A stretch of 28,407 nucleotides of DNA from CAYTCZ01 sp964436315 (GCA_964436315.1 CAYTCZ010000045.1:1-28407), one strand, 5' to 3'. Shown: positions 21,488 through 28,407, counted from the stretch's first letter. Notes: generated by a model from the sequence alone, not told the origin. A program made the numbers and translations.

Positions 21488-21938
21488 TACGGTGGTGCTT
21501 GGCGGAGAGGCTCGCGAGGTCGCGCTCGCCGAGGCACAGGCCGTCCTCTCGCACGTCCAGGACACGGAGCGCCGCGAGCGCATAGCCGACCTCGTCGCCG
21601 ACGTCGACGAGGGCCATGTTTCACCGGAGACCGCATCGGCGCTGGAGGAGATCCTCGAACTCGGTCTACAGACCGGAAGGATCCGGGCGATCTACGGGCC
21701 CGGCGGCGAGCAAGCGGCGTTAGCGACGTTCCGAAAGCTTCCACGCGGTGCGGATCTCACAGGGAGCGCACGCGAGGTCAGCGAGGCGCTCACCTCATTG
21801 ACCGGTCGGGAAATCGAGTCGATCTCCCTCGTCAACATCGGCCCAGGTACGTACACGTTGTCGCTCTCCGCCGAGGGCATCGAAGTGTCGGTCCGTCTGG
21901 ACCGACAGGGAGCACGCCTCCAGTCGGTAGGTCTGTAG
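21471..21938 (+). CDS. Unknown protein of the sulfur operon, 155 aa
   Basis: Starts at ATG 21471, overlapping the cysH 3' end by 17 nt, so it is likely co-translated. The N-terminal two-thirds is predicted helical, with an acidic, Ala/Leu-rich segment (about 15-70: AEAQAVLSHVQDTERRERIADL, then EETASALEEILEL-like helices) and a Gly-rich turn YGPGGEQAAL. The C-terminus is beta-rich (ISLVNIGPGTYTLSLSAEG, then VSVRLDRQGARLQSVGL). No cysteine, signal peptide or membrane segment is visible, and no family was recognised. Its position between APS reductase and siroheme synthesis suggests a role in assimilatory sulfate reduction, such as an accessory or regulatory protein, but nothing in the sequence proves it. 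Confidence 0.8.
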   Translation: MATATDTVVLGGEAREVALAEAQAVLSHVQDTERRERIADLVADVDEGHVSPETASALEEILELGLQTGRIRAIYGPGGEQAALATFRKLPRGADLTGSAREVSEALTSLTGREIESISLVNIGPGTYTLSLSAEGIEVSVRLDRQGARLQSVGL

Positions 21939-22063
21939 AAGTGGCCGCCCCGACAACTGCGAGCACCTTCTCGCCACCTGCAAACCGTCGCATGCCGGCG
22001 TCCTCAGTCGGCCGCATACAGCGTGTGTATACGACCTCCCTGCGTCCTTGGCTTGCTCGGTTT

Positions 22064-22073
22064 TCGCCGGCGA
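22064..22073. promoter_or_regulatory. 10-bp palindrome upstream of the siroheme genes
   Basis: TCGCCGGCGA is a perfect palindrome about 30 nt before the proposed start of the next gene, in the 166-nt spacer after the 155-aa gene. The spacer may hold a second, internal promoter for the siroheme genes. No clear -35/-10 was found. Confidence 0.25.
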
Positions 22074-22104
22074 TAAGGCGCTCAAGCTACCGGAGCGACC
22101 ACTA

Positions 22105-22674
22105 GTGGTCGCAAACGAGAAGCGTTACTACATGGCGTGTCTCGATCTCGAGGGCCGGGACTGCCTGGTCGTTGGCGGCGGCCCGGTGGCGCTCGAGAAG
22201 GCCCAGGGCCTCCTCGACTGTCGCGCGCACGTCACCGTCGTCGCACCAGAGCTGGTTCCCGAGCTCGGCTTTCTCGACGTCACGCATCATGCGCGTCCGT
22301 ATCGATCTTCGGATCTCGACGGCCGCTTTCTCGTCATTGTCGCGACATCGGATACGTCGGTGAACCGTCACGTCCATGCCGACGCCGAAGCGCGCGCACT
22401 CCTGTGCAACGTCGCCGACGTTCCCGAGCTCTGTAACTTCATTCTGCCGGCGGTCTATCGACAGGACCCAATCGCGATCGCGGTGTCGACCGGAGGCGCC
22501 TCTCCGGCTCTCGCCCAGCGTCTGCGGGAAGACATCGCAACGGACATCGGACCGGAGTACGCCGAACTCGCCCGCCGCCTCGAGGCACTTAGGCCGTGGG
22601 CGAAGGAGCACTTCGAAACCCACGAAGTGCGCCGCGACTACTTCCATAAGCTCGTCGAGGAGGCCCTGGCATGA
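22105..22674 (+). CDS. Precorrin-2 dehydrogenase / sirohydrochlorin ferrochelatase domain protein
   Basis: The N-terminal half of CysG as a separate protein: it oxidises precorrin-2 to sirohydrochlorin with NAD+ and may insert iron to give siroheme. The Rossmann motif is VVGGGPVALEKAQGLL, followed by CNVADVPELCNFILPAVYRQ and VSTGGASPALAQRLRE, both family signatures. I chose GTG 22105 (189 aa) because GGAG lies 9 nt upstream and the family needs a few residues before CLDLEGRD; ATG 22132 (180 aa) is the alternative. The stop overlaps the next start by ATGA. The product is the cofactor of the sulfite reductase in the same cluster. Confidence 0.9.
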   Translation: MVANEKRYYMACLDLEGRDCLVVGGGPVALEKAQGLLDCRAHVTVVAPELVPELGFLDVTHHARPYRSSDLDGRFLVIVATSDTSVNRHVHADAEARALLCNVADVPELCNFILPAVYRQDPIAIAVSTGGASPALAQRLREDIATDIGPEYAELARRLEALRPWAKEHFETHEVRRDYFHKLVEEALA

Positions 22675-23384
22675 GTGTGTACCTCGTCGGCGCCGGACCA
22701 GGAGATCCGGAGCTCATCACCGTGCGGGCGCTCGAGCTCCTTCGGACGTGCGATGTCGTCATCTACGACAGACTCGTGTCCGCTCAGCTCGTGGAGGAGG
22801 CACCAGTCGACGCTCTCCGCATTCCTCGCGAGCCACTGACTCAGGAGCAGATCAACGACCTCCTCGTCTCGTACGGCCGGGCCGGGCTCGAGGTCGTCCG
22901 TTTGAAGGGGGGCGATCCCTTCGTCTTCGGGCGCGGCGGCGAAGAGGCGCTCGCTCTGGCCGCGGCCAACATTCGGTATACCGTGGTTCCGGGCGTCTCG
23001 TCCTTTGCCGCCGTTCCGGCAGCCGCGGGCATCCCCGTGACACATCGGGGCATTTCGTCGCAGGTGACGGTCGTCGCTGGTCAGGGAGCCGAGCTCGATT
23101 ACGGAGCTCTCGCCGACGCTCAAGGGACGCTCGTGATCTTCATGGGCCTCGGGCGCATCGACGAGATCGTCGCAGGACTTTTGTGCCACGGAAAGGAGCC
23201 AGCAACGCCAGCAGCGGTGATTTCCAAGGGAACACTTCCGAGCGAAGAAGTCGTGATAACGCCACTCGCGGAGATCAGCGAGGCTGCCCAGCTCCTCCAA
23301 CCGCCGGCCCTGGTGGTGATCGGTGATGTCGTCTCGCTGACGACCTCTCTCATGGCGAAGGAATTTACGGCAGCATTGCGCTGA
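22671..23384 (+). CDS. Uroporphyrinogen-III C-methyltransferase
   Basis: SAM-dependent methylation of uroporphyrinogen III at C2 and C7 to precorrin-2, the first step of siroheme synthesis; 237 aa from ATG 22671. The N-terminal signature is VGAGPGDPELITVRALE and the second is VVRLKGGDPFVFGRGGEE. The SAM-site segment VVPGVSSFAAVPAAAGIP and THRGISSQV are also present. Length is normal for the single-domain enzyme. It is coupled to the preceding dehydrogenase by a 4-nt overlap, so the two together do the job of fused CysG. Its stop shares one base with the next start (TGATG). Confidence 0.95.
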   Translation: MSVYLVGAGPGDPELITVRALELLRTCDVVIYDRLVSAQLVEEAPVDALRIPREPLTQEQINDLLVSYGRAGLEVVRLKGGDPFVFGRGGEEALALAAANIRYTVVPGVSSFAAVPAAAGIPVTHRGISSQVTVVAGQGAELDYGALADAQGTLVIFMGLGRIDEIVAGLLCHGKEPATPAAVISKGTLPSEEVVITPLAEISEAAQLLQPPALVVIGDVVSLTTSLMAKEFTAALR

Positions 23385-24568
23385 TGGAATTCCGCCGCAT
23401 CCCGAGCCTCCCACCATACGTCTTCGCCTCGATCGACCAGCTCAAGCTCGACCTGCGCCGTGCGGGAGAAGACATCATCGACCTCGGTTTTGGGAACCCG
23501 GACGTTCCCTCGCCGGCCGTGGCCGTCGAGAAGCTCTGCGAGGCCGCACGGAAGCCGAGAAACCATCGGTACTCGGCGAGCCGTGGCATTCCGCGCCTTC
23601 GTCAGGAGATCTGCGACCTCTATGCGAGAAACTGGAACGTCGAACTTGATCCCGAGACCCAGGCGATCACCACGATCGGCGCGAAAGAGGGTCTCTCTCA
23701 CCTCCTCTGGATCCTCCTTCAGCCCGGCGACTCTGCGATTGTCCCGAGCCCCAGCTATCCGATTCACCTCTACGCACCTGTACTCGCGGGTGCCGATGTT
23801 TCGCGTGTGCCCGTCGGCGAAGAGCAGGACTTCATCGGCAACGCCATCGAGACTTGGGAGCGATCGTGGCCACGCCCGCGCGTCATCATCTTGTCGTTCC
23901 CGCACAACCCCACGACCGCGTGCGTTGACCTCGACTTCATGCGTCGTCTTGTCGACTTCGCCCGCGAACGCGATGTCTTCCTCGTCCACGACTTCGCCTA
24001 CGCGGACCTCGGCTTCGACGGCTATCGACCGCCTTCGATCCTCCAGGTCGAGGGCGCTGAGAAGGTTTCCGTCGAGCTCTACTCGCTCACGAAATCGTTC
24101 TCGATGGCCGGATGGCGGGTCGGCTTCCTCGTTGGCAACGCCCGCACAGTTCAAGCGCTCGCGCGGCTGAAGTCATACCTCGACTACGGAACGTTCCAGC
24201 CCATCCAGATCGCCTCGATCCTCGCGATGGCAGAAGCGAAGGATTATCCCCAGAAGGTCGCCGAAATCTACCAGAGTCGCCGCAACGCCCTCTGTAAAGG
24301 TTTGAACAGCGCGGGTTGGGAGGTCGGTCCCCCAAAAGCCACGATGTTCGTCTGGGCCCGTATTCCGGAGCAGTACCGCACGATGGGATCAGTCGACTTC
24401 GCCGTGAAGCTCATGAAAGAGGCTAAAGTCGCAGTCAGTCCCGGCGCGGGATTCGGTCCGGGCGGCGACGAGCACGTTCGCTTCGCTCTGGTCGAGAACG
24501 AGCAACGAATTACGCAGGCGGTCCGTGGGATTCGGCGAGTGCTCAAGCTTGCTCCTGCGCCAACGTAG
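23384..24568 (+). CDS. PLP-dependent aminotransferase, AlaC-like
   Basis: A class I/II aminotransferase, 394 aa from ATG 23384. The N-terminus, RRIPSLPPYVFASIDQLKLD, and the GEDIIDLGFGNPD segment resemble E. coli AlaC (alanine aminotransferase) more than aspartate aminotransferases. The cofactor lysine is Lys237 in SLTKSFSMAGWRVGF, with the phosphate-side HNPTT at about 174-178 and the carboxylate-binding Arg in HVRFALVEN. The likely reaction is pyruvate plus glutamate to alanine plus 2-oxoglutarate; substrate assignment is by similarity only. It is coupled to the methyltransferase gene by one base, although no link to sulfur is obvious. It ends 3 nt from the convergent dehydratase gene. Confidence 0.9.
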   Translation: MEFRRIPSLPPYVFASIDQLKLDLRRAGEDIIDLGFGNPDVPSPAVAVEKLCEAARKPRNHRYSASRGIPRLRQEICDLYARNWNVELDPETQAITTIGAKEGLSHLLWILLQPGDSAIVPSPSYPIHLYAPVLAGADVSRVPVGEEQDFIGNAIETWERSWPRPRVIILSFPHNPTTACVDLDFMRRLVDFARERDVFLVHDFAYADLGFDGYRPPSILQVEGAEKVSVELYSLTKSFSMAGWRVGFLVGNARTVQALARLKSYLDYGTFQPIQIASILAMAEAKDYPQKVAEIYQSRRNALCKGLNSAGWEVGPPKATMFVWARIPEQYRTMGSVDFAVKLMKEAKVAVSPGAGFGPGGDEHVRFALVENEQRITQAVRGIRRVLKLAPAPT

Positions 24569-24571
24569 CTC

Positions 24572-25519
24572 TCACTCGGCGCCCGCGAGTATCCGAGCGA
24601 GCACCTCAGGAGCCACGTTCCGACCCGTGACGAGGATGACTGTTCGTCCTGTTATCTCGACCTGACCAGCGATCACCGCCGCAGTCGCGGCCGCGCCTGC
24701 CCCCTCGGCGACGAGGCCCTGCCGGACGGCGAGGAATCTTATGGCATCTTCGATCTCGTTCTCCGATACGACCACGACGTCGTCGACGTATTCGCGCACA
24801 AGCGTGTACGTAATCGAGCCGGCTTCGAGGTTTCCCGACAAACCGTCTGCGAGGGAGGCCCGGACCGGTACCTCGACGATCTGACCGGCGTCAAGCGCCG
24901 CGCGCATCGCCGGAGAGCTTTCGCAATCGACACCGATAACGGTCGTGTTCGGATGCGTGGAGGCCCAGAGCACGATTCCCGAGCAGAGTCCCCCGCCGCC
25001 GATGGGACACACAATCGTGAGCGCTTCGCGGGAATCGTCGTCGAGCTCGAGGCCGATGGTCCCCTGGCCGGCGATGACCCATCGATCGTTGTACGGCGAG
25101 ACGTACGCGAGGCCCCCGTCGGTTGCGAGCTCCGTCGCATAGCTCTCCGCCTCGTCGTAGGTGGAGCCATGGAGAACGACCCGAGCCGGAAAGGCTTCGA
25201 GCGCCCGCACCTTGGCCGTCGAGGCTTTCTCGGGCACCACCACCGTCGCCTTCCGCCCAAGTACCTGAGCCGCAAACGCCACACCGAGACCATGGTTTCC
25301 GGCGGACGATGTCACGACCCCCCGGTCGGAATCGAGACGGCTCAAGGCCGCGAGCGCGCCGCGTACCTTGAACGAACCCGTCGGCTGCAACGACTCGAGC
25401 TTGAGGTAGGCCCCCTCGAGTGCGGAGCTTGCGACGAGAGGAGTTCGCCGCAGGTGCCGACGGACCACCTCCCCAGCAGTATCGATGTCCTTACGACTCG
25501 GAATCGCCACATTCCGCAT
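24572..25519 (-). CDS. Threonine/serine dehydratase-like PLP enzyme
   Basis: A fold-type II PLP enzyme, 315 aa from ATG 25519. The cofactor lysine is Lys51 in GSFKVRGA, the substrate-carboxylate loop is SSAGNHG (71-77) and the phosphate-binding Gly loop is IGGGGLCSG (about 172-180). There is no C-terminal ACT domain, which fits a catabolic threonine or serine ammonia-lyase (2-oxobutyrate or pyruvate plus ammonia) rather than the feedback-regulated biosynthetic enzyme. Related families, such as serine racemase and hydroxyectoine-utilisation dehydratase, share these motifs. It is convergent with the aminotransferase and divergent from the uricase operon. An ammonia-releasing role would fit the nitrogen-scavenging neighbours. 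Confidence 0.85.
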   Translation of the reverse strand: MRNVAIPSRKDIDTAGEVVRRHLRRTPLVASSALEGAYLKLESLQPTGSFKVRGALAALSRLDSDRGVVTSSAGNHGLGVAFAAQVLGRKATVVVPEKASTAKVRALEAFPARVVLHGSTYDEAESYATELATDGGLAYVSPYNDRWVIAGQGTIGLELDDDSREALTIVCPIGGGGLCSGIVLWASTHPNTTVIGVDCESSPAMRAALDAGQIVEVPVRASLADGLSGNLEAGSITYTLVREYVDDVVVVSENEIEDAIRFLAVRQGLVAEGAGAAATAAVIAGQVEITGRTVILVTGRNVAPEVLARILAGAE

Positions 25520-25634
25520 TGCCCGCCTTGTCTAACAGAAATCCGGACCGTGACGGCGCCGCATCCATACGTCCGGTCGGAGACCGTCTCAATTCGAGGC
25601 ACGCGCGACTGCCGTTAGAGTTGGAGCGCCGCTC

Positions 25635-25943
25635 GTGAGCCCCTCTCCCACCATTTCCACTCACATCCTCGACACCGAATGCGGCGAGCCCGCACGCGGC
25701 GTGCGAGTCGAGCTCTTTCGGGGTGAAGAGCTCCTTACGTCACAAGAAACCGACGAGGACGGCCGGATCTCCGACCTGATCGCCGGCGAACTCAGGGAGG
25801 AACGCTACACGCTCGTCTTCCATCCGCCGTCGCCCTTCTTCCGTCGCGTCGAACTCGAAATCGATATCGACGACGCAGAGCGGCACTACCACGTTCCGCT
25901 CCTCGTCTCACCGTACGGGTGCGCGACTTACCGCGGCAGCTGA
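25635..25943 (+). CDS. 5-hydroxyisourate hydrolase (transthyretin-like)
   Basis: Hydrolyses 5-hydroxyisourate, the product of uricase, to OHCU; 102 aa from a GTG start. It keeps the family landmarks: STHILDTECG with His10, Arg44 in DEDGRIS, YHVPLLVSPYG with His86, and the C-terminal YRGS tetrapeptide (99-102) that distinguishes the hydrolase from transthyretin. It is the first gene of the rightward urate operon and overlaps the next gene by 25 nt. Confidence 0.95.
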   Translation: MSPSPTISTHILDTECGEPARGVRVELFRGEELLTSQETDEDGRISDLIAGELREERYTLVFHPPSPFFRRVELEIDIDDAERHYHVPLLVSPYGCATYRGS

Positions 25944-26356
25944 CGCGAGGCGAGGTGACTGACCTCTTCGAGAGCGACGTTGTCGCGGTCGGTCTGACTC
26001 ACCTCGAGAATCCGCTTGAGAACGCCCGCGACTTCATCGCCACCCTCTCCGAGGAGGAACAGATCGCGGCGCTCAACGCCCACCCGCGGATCGGTGACTC
26101 ACACAGAGTCTCGGCTCGGTCGGCAGGCGAGCAGGGGTCTGAGTCACCGCCGGAAGTACTCGAAGAGCTTGCGCGCCTGAACGGCCTCTACGAGGAGCGG
26201 TTTGGCTTCCGGTTCATCGTCTTCGTCGACGGCCGTTCCCGGTCTCAGATCTTGCCGATTCTGCGCGAACGACTCGAACGCGCGCGAGACGACGAGCTTC
26301 AGTCCGGCCTCGACGCACTCGTCGCGATAGCCATTGACCGATGGAGGCGGGGATGA
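25919..26356 (+). CDS. OHCU decarboxylase (short form)
   Basis: Converts 2-oxo-4-hydroxy-4-carboxy-5-ureidoimidazoline to (S)-allantoin. 145 aa from GTG 25919, inside the end of the HIU hydrolase gene. The catalytic region NAHPRIGD has His55. A later motif, LNGLYEERFGFRFIVFVDGRSR, is the strongly conserved family core. The family is usually about 165 aa; here the N-terminal helices before the active site are shortened and the usual Cys/Trp-containing segment is not recognisable. The start could lie elsewhere, but upstream the frame overlaps the hydrolase further. Its stop overlaps the uricase start (ATGA). Confidence 0.9.
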   Translation: MRDLPRQLTRGEVTDLFESDVVAVGLTHLENPLENARDFIATLSEEEQIAALNAHPRIGDSHRVSARSAGEQGSESPPEVLEELARLNGLYEERFGFRFIVFVDGRSRSQILPILRERLERARDDELQSGLDALVAIAIDRWRRG

Positions 26357-27147
26357 GCATCAGCTACGGCAAAGAAGAGGTCTCCGTCTACCGCACCGAC
26401 GGCGTTCGGTCACTCTTCGCGGCCGAGGTCGGGATCGAGGTCTTCGGCGACAACTTCTGGCCCTCGTACACAGAGGGCGACAACTCGCTGGTGATCCCGA
26501 CCGACACCATGAAGAACTTCATCCACGCGGTGGCCCTGGACTACGACGGCGAGTCGATCGAGGAGTTTCTCGCGCTTCTGGCCAGGCGGTTTCTGGCCAC
26601 CTACGAGCACGTCCATCTCATCGGCGTGCACACCCGGGGCCTTCCCTTCGCGCGTGCGAGTGACGTCCTGTTCGGACGACAGCACGATGACTTCCCGGTC
26701 GCACAATTGCGAGTCGATCGTTCGGGCATCCTCGATCACCGGGCTGGGTTGCACGAGCTCCAACTCATCAAGATCACGGGCAGCTCATTCGCGAGCTTCG
26801 CTGAAGACGAGTACACGACGCTGCCCGAGGCGGTTGATCGTCTCCTCTTCGTCTATCTCGACGTCGACTGGCGATACGCCGAGTTTGATCGGCGCGTCGA
26901 CCACTCGCAGGTTCGCGATTCCCTCCTGGCGACATTCGATGGCTTCGTCTCGAAGTCGATCCAGCATCTCGTACATGAAATGGGGAGGCGCCTACTCGAA
27001 GGCTTCCCGGAGCTTGCCGAGGTCTCTTTCGCCGCGCAGAATCGATTGTGGGACACGGCCTCGACGTCGGAAGCTGATCCCCGCATCAAGGTCTACACCG
27101 ACCCGCGTCCCCCCTACGGGCATATCAAGCTGACACTGACAAGGTGA
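26353..27147 (+). CDS. Urate oxidase (uricase), cofactor-free
   Basis: Oxidises urate to 5-hydroxyisourate with O2; 264 aa from ATG 26353. GGAGG (26343-26347) lies 5 nt upstream and selects this start over the in-frame ATG at 26341. Family landmarks are YGKEEVSVYR with Lys7, DNSLVIPTDTMKN with the catalytic Thr50, and the uricase signature LQLIKITGSSFASFAEDEYTTLPEAVDR, which matches the K-x-x-x-S-x-F...L-x5-R pattern. The tandem T-fold layout and the length are normal. Together with the two genes upstream it completes urate to allantoin, and xanthine dehydrogenase at 10016-13714 supplies urate. The last codons overlap the next gene's GTG. Confidence 0.96.
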   Translation: MSISYGKEEVSVYRTDGVRSLFAAEVGIEVFGDNFWPSYTEGDNSLVIPTDTMKNFIHAVALDYDGESIEEFLALLARRFLATYEHVHLIGVHTRGLPFARASDVLFGRQHDDFPVAQLRVDRSGILDHRAGLHELQLIKITGSSFASFAEDEYTTLPEAVDRLLFVYLDVDWRYAEFDRRVDHSQVRDSLLATFDGFVSKSIQHLVHEMGRRLLEGFPELAEVSFAAQNRLWDTASTSEADPRIKVYTDPRPPYGHIKLTLTR

Positions 27148-27818
27148 TCATCCCGCCAGAGTTCAACGGGCCGCCCAACAGCGCCCACGGCGGCTACGTA
27201 TGTGGCCGCCTCGCCGAGCAGATCGGCGGCCGTGCCGAGGTAACCCTGTTGCGGCCGATTCCGCTTGGCCAGGACCTCGAGGTCCGAACTACGCCAAATG
27301 GAGTCGAGCTCGCCGACGGAGCCGCCGCGATAGCCCGCGCCGAGGAGACCGAAATCGATGTCGACGTCGCAGCCGCCGTATCAGCCGAGGAGGCGGAGGA
27401 AGCCTCACGTCGATTCGCCGGCTTTCGTGCCCATGCCTACCCGACGTGTTACGTCTGTGGAACGGAGAGAAGCGACGGGCTCGACATCTTCCCCGGCGCT
27501 CTTCCGGACAGCGAGATGGTCGCTTCGACGTGGATTCCGGGCGCTGCCGAAGAGGTGTTCATCTGGGCCGTTCTCGACTGCACGAGCGGCTGGGCAATTA
27601 CCGACTTCAGCTCGCCGAACATCCTCCTCGGTCGGATGGCTGCCGAAACGTACGGGCTTCCAACAGTCGGCACCCCGCACGTTTCAATGGGCTGGCCGAT
27701 CGAGGTGATCGGCCGGCGAAGGATGGCCGCTTCGGCTCTCTATACGGAGACCGGCGAGTTGCTCGGCGTTGCCCGAGCGACCTGGGTCGAGCTCAAGCAG
27801 GAGCGAGCGAACGCGTAG
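27144..27818 (+). CDS. Hotdog-fold domain protein coupled to uricase
   Basis: 224 aa from GTG 27144, overlapping the uricase stop (GTGA). The N-terminal block PPEFNGPPNSAHGGYVCGRLAE, then a beta-rich stretch, and the later CYVCGTERSDGLDIFPG block are typical of actinobacterial hotdog-fold (thioesterase-like) proteins; two halves, about 1-90 and 95-224, suggest a double hotdog. The pair of Cys in YPTCYVCG may bind metal or be structural. Family members are mostly acyl-CoA thioesterases, but the substrate here is unknown. Tight coupling to uricase suggests co-regulation, though no step of urate breakdown needs a thioesterase. No alternative start is better. Confidence 0.8.
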   Translation: MIIPPEFNGPPNSAHGGYVCGRLAEQIGGRAEVTLLRPIPLGQDLEVRTTPNGVELADGAAAIARAEETEIDVDVAAAVSAEEAEEASRRFAGFRAHAYPTCYVCGTERSDGLDIFPGALPDSEMVASTWIPGAAEEVFIWAVLDCTSGWAITDFSSPNILLGRMAAETYGLPTVGTPHVSMGWPIEVIGRRRMAASALYTETGELLGVARATWVELKQERANA

Positions 27819-27846
27819 CGCAGCGTCCGCGTGAACTTCCTCTCGA

Positions 27847-28029
27847 CTATTCGTCCTCGAGTTCCCCTGACCCTGAATTCAGAATCCGCGCAGCGACGAA
27901 TGCTGCACCAGCCAGCGCTGCTGAAATGAGGAGCGGGCCCCTTGTACGCCGGAGGGCGCGCTTCGCAAACGGCTTCAGCGCGAGGTAGTACACGACGTAT
28001 CCGATCATCGCCTGCCGGCGGTTCAGCAT
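27847..28029 (-). CDS. Small membrane protein, 60 aa
   Basis: Starts at ATG 28029 with a strong AAGGAGG site 4 nt upstream, which rules out the longer in-frame reading to 28398 that runs through repeat DNA. The product has a basic N-terminus (MLNRRQ), a first hydrophobic segment (about 8-18, MIGYVVYYLAL), a basic loop (KPFAKRALRRTRG) and a second hydrophobic helix (about 32-50, PLLISAALAGAAFVAARIL). It ends in an acidic tail (GELEDE). Two short membrane helices with a cytoplasmic basic loop are likely. Function is unknown. It is convergent with the hotdog gene. Confidence 0.75.
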   Translation of the reverse strand: MLNRRQAMIGYVVYYLALKPFAKRALRRTRGPLLISAALAGAAFVAARILNSGSGELEDE

Positions 28030-28167
28030 TCCGCCTCCTTCATGGGGCCCCGAGTCTATACCCGCCGCCGAACGTTGAGAAACGTGACACCCCGAGCGAT
28101 GCGAGGCTCGGGCCGCTGGTCGGGGCTGACAAGGGAGCCGAGCACGAGGGCGCGGCACAGCACGTCT

Positions 28168-28254
28168 AGTACGGGCAAGCCCGAGTGCGACGGATCCCGC
28201 CGCCAGCGTCGTCAGGGCGAGGCGAAGCGGGGCTTGGCCCCGCGAGAGCCCGCC
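28168..28254. repeat. Dispersed repeat, third locus
   Basis: Contains AGTACGGGCAAGC (28168-28180), the core GATCCCGCCGCCAG...CGTCAG (28193-28215) and a right module AGGGCGAGGCGAAGCGGGGC that runs to about 28254. Here the hairpin GCGGGGC-TTG-GCCCCGC (28227-28243) is perfect, where the first locus has one mismatch. Confidence 0.8.
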
Positions 28255-28275
28255 GTCCAGTCGCGCGAGAGAGTC

Positions 28276-28324
28276 GTCCGGGGTCGTGGGAGGAGGGATT
28301 GTGTTCCGCCACGCGACCCCGGAC
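28276..28324. repeat. Imperfect long inverted repeat
   Basis: GTCCGGGGTCG (28276-28286) and CGACCCCGGAC (28314-28324) are perfect 11-bp complements. Three further pairs (TGG with CCA) can add to the stem after a 2-nt bulge. The loop is purine-rich. It directly follows the third repeat locus and may be part of the same element. Confidence 0.6.
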
Positions 28325-28407
28325 CGACGGGGTCCTCGACCGGAGAGTTCCGTTCGAGGGGGGATGGGGAGTAGTCTCGTTCGACTTGCGACAAGCAATT
28401 CCTCCCT

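Larger units (their letters stand above)
28030..28407. other. Non-coding region at the right end, with repeat and hairpin
   Basis: 378 nt upstream of the small membrane protein gene, reaching the window edge. It contains a third locus of the dispersed repeat (28168-28254) and a long hairpin (28276-28324). No credible gene was seen; the small ORFs here are arginine-rich readings of the repeat. Confidence 0.7.

Noticed and set aside
21992..22105. 37-codon ATG frame that ends one base into the proposed start of the siroheme dehydrogenase gene
   Set aside because: No ribosome-binding site and no recognisable product; the TAGTG overlap may be chance. It could be a leader peptide but I cannot support it.
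28042..28374. 110-aa frame on the plus strand at the right end
   Set aside because: Built from the dispersed repeat and hairpin DNA, Arg/Gly-rich, and antisense to the leader of the small membrane protein gene.
1..28407. tRNA or rRNA genes
   Set aside because: The longer intergenic stretches were read on both strands for T-loop and acceptor patterns and none was convincing; this is a visual check, not a covariance search.

Overview
This is a high-GC chromosomal window with frequent GTG starts and many ATGA/GTGA stop-start overlaps. It reads as an actinobacterium. An actinobacterial KorA with fused gamma-alpha domains, a DnaE1-type polymerase with an intact PHP site, ferredoxin-dependent sulfite reductase with APS reductase, and cofactor-free uricase all point to a deep-branching class such as Thermoleophilia. 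That placement is inferred from gene style only. A run of exactly 100 N (2147-2246) marks a scaffold gap, so this is a draft or metagenome assembly.

Layout. 4-1745: a lipoprotein with a duplicated module (-), a VOC/glyoxalase-fold protein (+) and a 66-aa conserved-looking small protein (-). 1918-2305: a direct-repeat array broken by the gap. 2291-8335: dnaE (-), infA (+), a 65-aa small protein (-) and ftsH (+). 8336-8764: a non-coding stretch with hairpins. 8765-9727: a PflX-type radical SAM protein (+). 9758-13714: a leftward purine-oxidation operon, xanthine dehydrogenase FAD, Fe-S and Mo subunits followed by an internally deleted adenine deaminase. 13843-15596: glnK-amt (-). 15777-18703: korA-korB 2-oxoglutarate:ferredoxin oxidoreductase (-). 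18877-24568: a rightward sulfur and siroheme operon, sulfite reductase, a possible tiny ORF, APS reductase, an unknown 155-aa protein, siroheme synthase dehydrogenase domain, uroporphyrinogen-III methyltransferase and an AlaC-like aminotransferase. 24572-25519: a threonine-dehydratase-like enzyme (-). 25635-27818: a rightward urate-degradation operon, HIU hydrolase, OHCU decarboxylase, uricase and a hotdog-fold protein. 27847-28029: a 60-aa membrane protein (-).

How the parts fit. Purine nitrogen can be released by xanthine dehydrogenase to urate and then by uricase, HIU hydrolase and OHCU decarboxylase towards allantoin. Ammonium is taken up by Amt under a PII protein, and 2-oxoglutarate, which PII proteins sense, is consumed by KorAB next door. 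The sulfur operon supplies both the reductases and the siroheme that sulfite reductase needs. ATP sulfurylase and allantoinase are not in the window.

The most unusual points are: a dispersed hairpin-bearing repeat family at three loci, which supplies the dnaE stop codon and lies inside the sulfur operon; an infA that appears to start at AUA; an intrinsic terminator wedged against the glnK ribosome-binding site, suggesting attenuation of glnK-amt; an in-frame, internally deleted adenine deaminase; and a korA whose conserved N-terminus has no ATG, GTG or TTG start.
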